The position numbers were made by a program, and so were the translations under genes. Below the pieces are notes generated by a model that did no database searches, was not told the origin of the DNA, and worked only from the letters and a program-made list of their open reading frames with translations. A DNA stretch of 64,000 nt, taken from contig CAJINV010000010.1 in the NCBI GenBank assembly GCA_905178155.1, forward strand, positions 129,247-193,246. Reading direction: 5' to 3'. Shown one piece after another: positions 56,101 to 64,000 of this stretch; the stretch's first letter is position 1; each line of letters opens with the position of its first letter. The DNA comes from Amoebophrya sp. A120. Lineage: Eukaryota > Sar > Dinophyceae > Syndiniales > Amoebophryaceae.

Positions 56101-56673
56101 CTGCCCGTTCAGCATGGCGCTGAAAGAGGAGGAAAGCTGGTCCAGGCTGGGGTCGGTGCTGTGGAGCAGGTCATTGTTGGGTATTGAGGGTAACAAAGAT
56201 GCTGGGTCCTCTCGTCGTGTCTGTGCCGTTTGGGTTTGCTCGCGATGTGGTCGGCCAAGGTCGTCTTCTACTCCAGTTTTGAAATCATCATGATCTGTCG
56301 CAGCGGCGGCCTTCTCGTCTGGAGGTTCTACTTGCGTGGAAGATTTATTTCCGCTGTCGTTTTCTTCTTCGACATCTTCTTCATTGTTTTTTCTTTCCTC
56401 GTGCACCACCCCAATCTTCCGGTCGGACTGGATGTTGTACTGCTCGGCGTTCAGAGCTTCGACAAAGGGAACTTGGCCTCCCACCAGGTGGGAGGACAAG
56501 GACAAGAAAAATGCGTGGTCAACATTGGGAGTACATCCTAGCAGAACAAGAGGCACTCCTATCGCCAATTTCATTGCCTGCTGCAGTGCTTGCTGTTGCC
56601 GTCTTCGTAAACCACTACGTACGGGAGCGGCAACAACTGAGCAGGGTAGCGGTACAGGAGTCCTCATTTTCAT
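53157..56673 (-). CDS. G11: single-pass membrane protein, SDRK paralog family
   Basis: About 750 aa. Exons: 56673-55552, 55396-55352, 55137-54994, 54843-54720, 54531-54442, 54246-54192, 53965-53874, 53737-53157 (TAG). True ATG at 56673. Hydrophobic N-terminus (MKLAIGVPLVLLGC), FVEALNAEQ, QSDRKIG, an acidic linker, then the clearest copy of the family block: MLNGQNKTKKFMERRKNDEP followed by AWMFQYVLDFAGSV. ATFLETQK, a Pro/Ala-rich stretch, a Cys-rich edge (CCGGCC) and a membrane span at about 358-380 split by an introner. The tail has a Gly/Ala stretch, a basic region (KKPKKKAK), an Ala/Lys helix (VKGPKFVTAAKNILKANPQ), tandem KSNSTP units and a basic Ala-rich end. Function unknown. Seven introners. 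Confidence 0.87.
53743..53873. mobile_element. Introner, family A (short)
   Basis: Ends TATACAGTGCAAAAG...TTTTGCACAGGATA. Duplication weak (TACAC/CACTC). 131 bp, the shortest A copy. Confidence 0.88.
53971..54191. mobile_element. Introner, family F (diverged)
   Basis: Ends TATGCAATAGAAATTTATTT...AGTTATGTGGATA. Flanks ATTCA/CACGA do not match. Removal keeps the G11 frame. Confidence 0.75.
54252..54441. mobile_element. Introner, family M
   Basis: Arms GGGGAAAAAAACGTGTTGAC and AACACTTCTTTTTTTC; ends TATCGC...GTGATA. Duplication TGTCA/TGCCA. Confidence 0.87.
54537..54719. mobile_element. Introner, family N (A-related)
   Basis: Arms GGCAAAGTTGTATTG and CAATTACAACTTTTGC; ends TATGCAT...GATCATA. 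Duplication weak (CTTCG/CTCCT). Confidence 0.83.
54849..54993. mobile_element. Introner, family O (F-related)
   Basis: Arms TACCGCACGTGTTGTACAAA and TTTGTACACACAACATG; ends TATGCAAT...TTCATA. Duplication weak (GACAG/AACAT). Confidence 0.78.
55143..55351. mobile_element. Introner, family H
   Basis: Arms GTAACTTTCTTGGAGGATTA and a complement with TTACACTAACGCTC; ends TATGCAGG...TTGGATA. Duplication ATCTC/ATCCC. Confidence 0.9.
55402..55551. mobile_element. Introner, family A
   Basis: Ends TATCCTGTGCAAAAG...TTTTGCAGTTCATA. Duplication GACAC/CACAC. Splits the membrane span of G11. Confidence 0.92.
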
Positions 56674-57534
56674 CTACTAGATCTAACTCCTGCTACCTGT
56701 GCGCACTCGTTATCATAAAGTTTTGCTTAGGATTTTAGTCATTTTTCGCCGGAAAAAACCTACACGAACTTGTTCTACAAGAGTTCAAGTTCATCCTGAT
56801 GTGCTGCTGGTGAAATCATCATCTTCTTCTTCAGTAGGACGAATGTCGATTCATCAATATAGAAAGTTGTCAGACAAACTACCAGGAGGTCGTCATGATC
56901 TCGGCTTCTACGGACGTCGGGGAGCAGACGAATAGGAATAGCACGACTCAGACGAGCGAAGAAGATCGTAACGACATCGTGATCAATACGTCCATCACGA
57001 GGTGGAATTATTCGATGACCCACGACCAACATTTTCACGACGACCCAGCTGCTGTGCGAGATGAACCCGTAAACGCACACCGAAATTGAGACGCCGATCA
57101 GATGCATGCCATTATCTTTTTTTCTTGGCGAGGCTATCGATTATCGTGATGGAAACTAGAGTAAACGTCGAACCGCGACACATCAACGACCCAACACCTA
57201 CCACAAAGACGAAGACGAGAGGTCGAAGCGGAGCGATAGCAAGCACGTCGGTTTTATTTTTGAACAGAAGTTCGAATGTTACTACAAGAAAAAAATGCGC
57301 GCCGGCTGGCATTGTGCCTGCTCATAGAGATCCAGCGTTTTTTCTTTTATTTTCGTTGTGCATTGGATGTCGTAAAGGTTAAGGCTCCAGCGTGTTCAGT
57401 TTTAGTCGTTGTGCACTATAATGCATTGTGCTGTCGTTAGATTTACTTGCAACGCAGCGGGGTGGAATCACCACTGATATTAGGTTCGTACATTGCATTT
57501 CCATTTATGTGGCTAGTCAAACAGGAAGACCTCG
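56674..57534. other. Gene-free stretch upstream of G11
   Basis: No supported gene or repeat. Confidence 0.45.
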
Positions 57535-57929
57535 CAATTTTCGAAGCCGTTTTTTCATATTGATGTCCTTTATTGAAAAATTTGTGCAAGCACCCGCCCA
57601 CCGTCATCTAGTCTTATTGAAAAACCAGAAGCCCAGCCGCCTACCTTCTAGCCTAAATCGGAAGGAGACATCACTGAGCCTACGTCCGCCACTGAGCAAT
57701 GAGCTCAGTGGCGGACAGACACACACTCTATCAGGCGCAAAGTTCTATCGCCGACTCCGACACAGACGGGCGCCTGACTTGGTCGCCAGGTCGGGCTCCA
57801 CCGAGAAGGCCCACCTCCGACATCCAGGCTCCACCCTGAAGCCAAATCCCATCTATAGATCAAGTGGGCAAGGAGATCTATCGGACGGCCACAGACCCAC
57901 CTAGGCATCAGTGGTGAAGCCAGCACCAA

Positions 57930-57952
57930 CCACACACACACACACACACACC
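57930..57952. repeat. CA dinucleotide microsatellite
   Basis: An uninterrupted run of about 11 CA units. Confidence 0.9.
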
Positions 57953-58340
57953 TGCCCACTTCCGCGAAGTGGTCCGCTTTCGGCAGGTGACAGTCAGTGT
58001 GAATCAGATCGCTTTATCGGCTTGATGTAGCTGCACCAAGTGGCACAAGCTGGATCAAGCCAAATCATTAAAAATTGATTATATTGTAAGGCGGTTTCGA
58101 GTTAATTTTTCATCGTGATGTCCTTATTGAAAAATTTGTGCACCGCCCTGCCAAGCAACATGCCCAGATTCGGCAGCGCCCTGTAGGTGGCCTACTTCTG
58201 GGACACCAGAGGGGAAGGGCGCAACCAGAATGAACTCCGAGCTTTCGGGGAAGGGCGAAAAACCGCATTACAAATTGCTTTTTTCAGAAAAAAAAAATTT
58301 TCGATTTCCCTTTCGCCCAGGAGGGTCGGCCATACCGTCG

Positions 58341-58474
58341 GCGGAAGGATTTCGGAAGGATTTCGGAAGCATTTCGGAAGGATTCCGGAAGGATTCCGGA
58401 AGGATTTCCGGAAGCCTCGGGAAGGATTTTCGCGGGCATTCCGGAAGCCCTTCCGGCGGCCCCTTCGGAAGGAT
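58341..58474. repeat. Tandem GGAAGGATTTC repeat
   Basis: About ten degenerate 11-bp units of GGAAGGATTTC / GGAAGGATTCC type; a further short stretch lies at about 58885-58920. No gene is supported in the GC-rich DNA of 58200-60250. Confidence 0.75.
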
Positions 58475-60253
58475 TTTCTGTTGGCCCTCTTCAGGGACAG
58501 CTGTCGGCTGGCGACGCACTCCGCGAGCCGCGGGGCCTTCCACAAGCAACCCATTACGGCCCGGCGGCTGCATCGATCTTCGAAGGCCGCGGGCCGGCCC
58601 CCTCCGAGCGCGGCAGGCTTGCTGGGAAGCCTGCCTCGGCCTTTCGTTAAGTTCGTTCCGCTGTAGTGCACAACACAGGGGGCAAGGGGGCGCAACTCGC
58701 CCGATTTCCGGCGTTGGTTTAAGGTGGCAATGGGGCGCAAGCCCTACAGCGAGCGGCTGCGCGCCACGGCTCGGGCTACTGTCTACGCCACCCTGCCGCG
58801 GTGGGTTGCCTGTCCCAGGGCAGAAAAACAAATAGGCCGCCCGGCTGCACTCAGGGCTGGGGCGCCGCGAACTTTGCCGGGGTGCTGGAAGGATTTCGGA
58901 AGATTATTGGAAGCATTTCCCCCCGATTGTGTTAACAGGGGTGGCCGTTTGTAATTTTTTCATCTTGATGTCCTTATTGAAAAATTTGCGCAGCCCCACA
59001 TAGTCAAAAACGAAAGCAGTCAAAAATATAAGTGGCAGCAGCGCTGCTAGGTAGTCCTGGGGAAGACATGCGCGCCACCTGTTTGAAAGGGGCCCTGCGG
59101 CCTATCTTCAAACCGAAGCGGCTACACCGCCGGACGTAGTTGCTTCTGCTAGGTGGCGGCAGGCAGGGTTTTGGGCCTGCGCTCATGAAAGACTGGGCCC
59201 ACCCCAGCATGGCCTGATCGCATTGCTATCATGCGGGCCGCTTTGTCAGCAAACAAAACAACAAGCGCAGCCTGCGCTTGCTTTGTTGTCTCCACGAAGC
59301 CGCAAACCCCGGGCCGAAATGCCTTGGGATAGGAGCGCAAGCTCTAAACACCACGGCCGCTACGGCGTCGGAGGGTATGTGCCCATGGAAAGCCCCCAAA
59401 GAGGGGCAATCTCGTGCGCCATTGCACCGGCCGACGCCGTCGGGGCTCGAGCGCCAACCACGCGAAGGGGGGCCGCTTGAAGGTAAATCACGAGTATGGT
59501 TTGGGCGTTTCTGTGTGCCCCATGTGGCTCGAGAAGGTGCATGGGCGAGAAGGTGCAGGGCGCAGAAATGTTGAAAAAAGGCGCCACAGCGCCGCGATTC
59601 GGTGAAAATGAATTCGTTTTCGGTTCCCCGACCTGTATCGGTGGCTTTCGTTCATGGAGGGCCTCCATCCGGACCTCTATCTTGGGAACCATCGAGAGGC
59701 GGTATCCGCTACTTTTGAGTCGCTGAATCCTTCTCATAATTTTCGAAGCCGTTTTTTCATCTTGATGTCCTTTATTGAAAAATTTGTGCAACTTGATTTG
59801 CGCTCTGGTGCTGTTTTTCTCTTTACTGGACTGCTTTGGCGACGCCCCGGCAAAGCCATGAGAAAGCAGAAACTCCACAGGGGGAACCCAAGCGCCACCG
59901 ACGAGCAAAACTGAAAGAGGGAGGGCAAACAAAGCCCGGGGGATGCTAGGTGGCCGGCCCAATGCCTGCGCGGCCACGGCGCAAGGCATTGGACAAAGCC
60001 AGGGCCCGGCGCGCGCACTGACGAAACGCCGCCGGGGGCCTAGTCTTTTGCTTTTAGCAATTTTTTAGCCTGATTTAAGCGGGAAAATCCGGCGGCAGGT
60101 GTCCGCCTGACCGAACGAGTTGAAAAATGCAATCTGTCAATAGATGCAGTATTAATTTTCGATCGCAACAAAAGAAAGCGAGCAAAATCATTCGCCCGAG
60201 TACACAGCAAGAAAGCTAGCACACCTCTACAGCGTTCGCGAATCTAATCAGCA

Positions 60254-60483
60254 TTGAGGAAGGTGCGCGAGGCGAACGATGCGAATCGGAATGAAAAGGA
60301 CGAGCAGCACCGAAATCATGAAACAGCTTTCAACTGTGTCGATGATGCAACTTGCGACAGTGGCGCAACAAGTCACATGTCGGGCCGACCAGAGATATTC
60401 GAATCTTGGGACGAAAGTAATCCAGTGCGAATAACTGTAGCAGACGGAAAAGAGTTGGACGGCCCTGGATATTTTGGCACATT
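60254..60483 (+). pseudogene. Copia-type protease fragment
   Basis: The frame contains CDSGATSHMSG, the aspartic protease active-site signature of Copia polyproteins. Upstream the frame closes at a TAA (60245); no zinc knuckle or gag is recognisable. Downstream the frame is interrupted by an inverted-repeat insertion, and its continuation is at 61168. Confidence 0.85.
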
Positions 60484-61162
60484 TACTGAGAGAAAAACTG
60501 CGATACAGAAAAAAATTTGAAATTTTGACTCGCCGAGGCGAACAGTATTTGAGTGCGGTTGCCGCAACGACTTGCAGTCAAAGACATGCCGCAATGGGCG
60601 GCCAGAGCAGGTAAGTAGGTGGTCGAGGTGGCGACCGTTAGGCAGGGACTGGAATCAAGTCCAGCGAATATATCTCATTTTTTTGATGCAAAGTGAGCAC
60701 TTTTGGAAGACAGCTGAAGCGAAACACTTGGCCAGTTGGAAAACTGTGATACAGCAGATCGCGGTAGTGCTCGCACGAGTACACTGCGCTGCTGTATCAC
60801 ACTTTTACAAAACCACCATAGCACCGGCGTTAGCTTCCGCTTAGTGAAATTGTAAAAGTGTGATACAGCAGCTCGACCGAGGTACTCGCCGGAGTACTCG
60901 ACGGAAAAACTCAGCGCCTTCGTTGGCGTCATGCAAAAAATACGATAACGCGTCGCAAATTCAATTTCATTCCCCATGGTGTGGTGGGTTTAGGTCTGCC
61001 CAATCTTGGTGGGCCGCTTTTCGTCGTTCGGAGCCTGCAACCAGCTGACGACTTTGCAATGTCGCTCTGTCGACCAAATGCAAAGTAGTTTAACCGTATC
61101 CGCAGCGTTGCTGCGAATCAAAATTTCAAATTTTTTCCTGTATCACAGTTTTTCTCTGAGTA
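60484..61162. mobile_element. 679-bp inverted-repeat element inserted in the Copia pol frame
   Basis: Arms of about 43 bp: TACTGAGAGAAAAACTG... and its complement ending CTCTGAGTA. Duplication ACATT/ACATT. Starts TA and ends TA like the introners. Element plus one duplication is 684 bp, and its removal leaves the protease frame in phase with the GAG-pre-integrase frame. Inside, a shorter inverted repeat with CTGTGATACAGCAG and CTGCTGTATCACAC is seen at about 60743-60803 and again at 60851-60875. No transposase frame. Confidence 0.9.
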
Positions 61163-61167
61163 ACATT

Positions 61168-62222
61168 GAAACCAAACGCACTTGGTTGCAAACGTGCAAT
61201 ATTCCATCCATTCCCTCCACAGACCCTCCTCAATGTCGAACAACTTAAGAAAGAAGGACACAGGGTTGCTTTCGACGAAGGGGGCAACTACTTGCAAAGT
61301 AGGAAAACAGGAAAGAGAACTCTTCTTCGCAAAGGGATCGGAACCAAGCTGCCGGCCGTGGCGCTTGGGTTCAACGAAGATCCTGGTGAGCAAGGTTTGT
61401 TGTGCGAAGAGATCGAGACCGAGTCTACTACCACGATGGCAAAGGCTGAGAAAATGCTTCTTGATCATCAGCGTGCTGGACATCGTAGTCTACCTGGAAT
61501 AGTAGTCCGATGCCCTGCCTGCGATCTCGCGAAAAGCAAAGGCGCGCAACATGCAAAAGTAAAGGAAGAATGCTACAAAGTTGAGAAATTCAATGACCAG
61601 GCTGATTTTGACTTCACTGGACCTTGGGAACGAACCTGACTACTGGTCGGAAAGATGGGCTTTGAATGCCATCGACCAAGCAACCAGCTGGCCTCGTTCT
61701 TTCATCTGCAAAAGCAAAGCAGAAGCAGGCGCGAGACTGCAGGCCTGGATAAATGAAGAGGGACCACCGAAAAGAGTGAGATCCGACAACGCGAAAGAGT
61801 TCAAGGAACCAAATAGCACTTGGAAAAAGACAGCACAGAAACAGTCCCCGCCGATTCATACTGACTCCTCAGCCCCATATGAGCCGCAAGAGAATGGGAA
61901 AGCTGAAAGATACAACCAAACTCACCAAAACGGAGTAAGAGCTATGACGGTCGGAGTTGATAAACGTGTGTGGAGTTATGCAGCTCGCACTTTCTCACAC
62001 ATATTCGCCCGAACCCCGACAGCCAAAGGAGGCGAGTCGCCATTTGAAAAACGCTTCAAAAGAAAACCCTCCGCCAAGTACTTCCGACGATTCGGATGCT
62101 TGGTCTACGCGAAGGATCACTCACAGAAGTCGAAGCTTGAAGACCGGTTTACCCGTGGAATCTTTCTGGGCTACGGTCAAGAGAATTCTACATACCTGGT
62201 AGGCATGTGGTCTGCAGATTGA
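61168..62222 (+). pseudogene. Copia-type GAG-pre-integrase and integrase, frameshifted
   Basis: First frame (to the TGA at 61637-61639): HQRAGHRS...CPACDLAKSKG is the GAG-pre-integrase zinc-binding region and ADFDFTGPW the start of the integrase core. A frameshift near 61620 moves the rest to another frame (to 62222): AIDQATSW, RSDNAKEF (second catalytic Asp), ENGKAERYNQ (catalytic Glu) and RRFGCLVYAKD with FLGYG. All parts are present but not in one frame, so this copy is decayed. Confidence 0.88.
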
Positions 62223-64000
62223 TGGTCGATGTAAGAAAAGCTCCAAAACCCGTTTCGGAGTTCACGAAGTGAAGTGCTGTAGTGTAAGTTTGATGAATCT
62301 GCGCTGGTCAGCAAAATAGATGATCTAAAGCCGGACGCTGACAAGCTGACGATTGATTTTCCGAATCCGGCGCGTCTGGGTGATAGTTCGCAGCTCGTAG
62401 AGCCCGCTGCAGATCGCGATCAAAGCAGTCGCGGTCAGGACGCTCCGAGGACCGATCGCTCGAAAGATGAAGAAGATGCGGACAAACGCAATTCTGAAAA
62501 TGAAAAGGATAACGTCGAAAATGACGAGGGCAAGAGTTTCGAAGGGGGTGAGCAACCTGAGGAAGGGGGTAAGGAAAAGCAAAACCCTAATCAGGTTTGG
62601 CTCGATATGTTTTCAGATGAGGCGCCTGAGAACTCCCCGGAACAGAAAGCAAAAGCTGAAAATGGAAATCGGAAAAGAAAATCTAACACAGTTGATGCTG
62701 ATGCTGCAGATAATGAGACACAAGAAGCACCTAGGATCCTCGTTGAAGGACCTACACGAAAGAAACTTCGCAAGAAGGGCCGAGGCCAGGACAAAAAGAA
62801 GCGCAAAGAACGCAACGACAAAGGCAAGAGTCGTGGTCCTCGAGCTAAGAAAAGACAAAAAGCCAACCTTGTGTCGTCATCTGACTTACTGAAAGATCTA
62901 CCAATGGAATTTGAAAAAGAAGCAGAGGCTATATTCCAGATTCGTCATGAATTAGAGGAAGACGAAACTCCTTACCTCTTTGGCTTGCAGCACACTTGGG
63001 CCAAGTGTCTGGAAAGTCCTGACGCAATCAAATGGATCGAGTCAGATACAAGCGAACGCCTAGCGCTAGAAGAAGCGAAAACGTGGAGGCATGCAACCGC
63101 AGAAGACATCAAAGAGATGGGTGATAAGTTAGAAACTATCCCGACGGTTTGCATCTACACGAAGAAAAGAGACGGTCGCTACAAGTGTCGTCTAGTAGCA
63201 CTAGGAAACAGGCAAAAGCTATCTCTACAAGGAGAAATATACAGCCCAACTGTGAGCCATGCCGCAAGCAGGTACTTACTTGCTGAAGCAGCAGCACACG
63301 GATGGAAAATTAGACAGCTCGATACTTCCAATGCGTTTGCGCGTGCAGCTCTAGGTGACGAGATCGCGTTATGTCGCCTGCCCAAGCATAACGGCTGGAG
63401 CAAGAATAAAGAGAAAGGCGACGCTGTCAGGCTGTTAAAGTCGTTATACGGTCTGAAGATCAGCCCACACCGTTGGCACGTATGACGAATATGCTGGCAA
63501 ACTCAAGAAGTTCGACTGGGTTGCATCCGAACACGAACCAGGTTTGTTCAAGAAGTTTGCAAAAGACAAACAGGGAAAAGAGCAGGAACTCTGGCTAGCA
63601 GTTTACATAGATGACAACATTATCACGGGCGAAGATGATGACCGTGTCGCTGCAGAAATGAGTGCAATTTTAGCAGAGTTCCCAGGAAAAGAAATTCTCG
63701 CAGAATATGACAAAGAAGGCAACGAGATCCGCGACCTTCTAGGCGCAAAGTTGATCTTCAATGCGAAAAAGAGAGTCATGAAAATCACTTGCGAAGATGC
63801 AATTGATAAGCTGCTTGAGAAATTTCACATGAAGGACTGCCGTGCAGTAGGTTCCCCATGTTTACCAAATTCCCACGCAGACTTGGACTCGCCGTCGAGT
63901 TCCACACTTCCGATAAGATCGCTAGTTGGTGGAATGTTGTATATCAGTTGCGTTGCCCGGCCTGATATCGCATTCGCAGTACAGAAAATAGCGACGCAGG
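62223..64000 (+). pseudogene. Copia-type linker and reverse transcriptase, frameshifted, runs off the window
   Basis: 62223-62900 is an acidic/basic linker. RT follows: TWRHATAEDIKEMGDK, CRLVALGNRQ, IRQLDTSNAFARAALGDE and LLKSLYGLKISPHRWH. A frameshift near 63480 ends that frame at 63485; the adjoining frame continues with LAVYIDDNIITG (catalytic Asp pair) and SLVGGMLYISCVARPDIAFAVQ to the window edge. RNase H and the 3' LTR would lie outside. I could not identify LTRs. Confidence 0.88.

Larger units (their letters stand above)
57535..59790 (+). repeat. Dispersed repeat, four copies in direct orientation
   Basis: A 40-55 bp unit with core TTGATGTCCTTTATTGAAAA followed by ATTTGTGCA occurs at about 57535-57588, 58101-58142, 58951-58992 and 59738-59790. 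The first and last copies also share the preceding TTTTCGAAGCCGTTTTTTCA. The DNA between copies differs. Possibly the shared 3' ends of several short insertions. Confidence 0.75.

Noticed and set aside
294-64000. The two Copia remnants being ends of one element split by the gene cluster
   Set aside because: Their overlapping RT segments are too different, and the intervening 59 kb holds ordinary genes.
1-64000. tRNA, rRNA or spliced-leader genes
   Set aside because: I saw no cloverleaf, rRNA or dinoflagellate spliced-leader sequence on either strand; a short match could have been missed without a search.

Overview
The window is eukaryotic nuclear DNA. It holds ten or eleven intron-split protein genes, two Copia-type retrotransposon remnants and repeat-rich DNA at both ends. 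The best guess, an inference, is a marine alveolate parasite close to Amoebophrya (Syndiniales, basal dinoflagellates). Recalled knowledge says those genomes carry invasive introns with inverted and direct repeats and non-canonical splice sites. That is exactly what dominates here.

Layout: 1-3515 is a 5'-truncated Copia pol fragment, an inverted-repeat element and gene-free DNA. 3516-56673 is the gene region. All genes lie on the minus strand except one at 38972-40721. Reading along the plus coordinates they are: G1 (3516-15208), an ESS/GltS-type glutamate:Na+ symporter fused to a long N-terminus with a repeated 'SAPAV' motif; G2 (16327-21532), a secreted or type I membrane protein with a cysteine-rich PAN/apple-like ectodomain; then a tandem array of eight paralogous single-pass membrane proteins, G3 (22451-23963), G4 (26056-29994), G5 (31313-33895), G6 (34878-37135), G7 (37743-38693), G9 (41389-44014), G10 (45228-52036) and G11 (53157-56673); and the unrelated plus-strand gene G8 (38972-40721). 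56674-64000 is repeat-rich and ends in a second, different Copia element.

The genes carry 77 short inverted-repeat insertions (about 110-345 bp, one of 1.66 kb), here called introners. They fall into about 15 families by arm sequence (A-O, with D' a variant of D). Almost all start TAT, end ATA and are flanked by a direct duplication of about 5 bp. Removing each element plus one copy of the duplication restores every reading frame: I summed exon lengths for all ten interrupted genes and each total is a multiple of three. Exon lists below keep the copy of the duplication on the upstream (transcript 5') side. Only five introns, all in the conserved symporter core of G1, are ordinary GT-AG introns.

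The paralog array shares this order: N-terminal hydrophobic segment, a [SA]-D-R motif, a block QNGQxKTKKFxERR...EPAWMFQYVLDFAG, a single membrane span, and a divergent C-terminal tail. No function can be assigned; surface or secreted roles are inference only.
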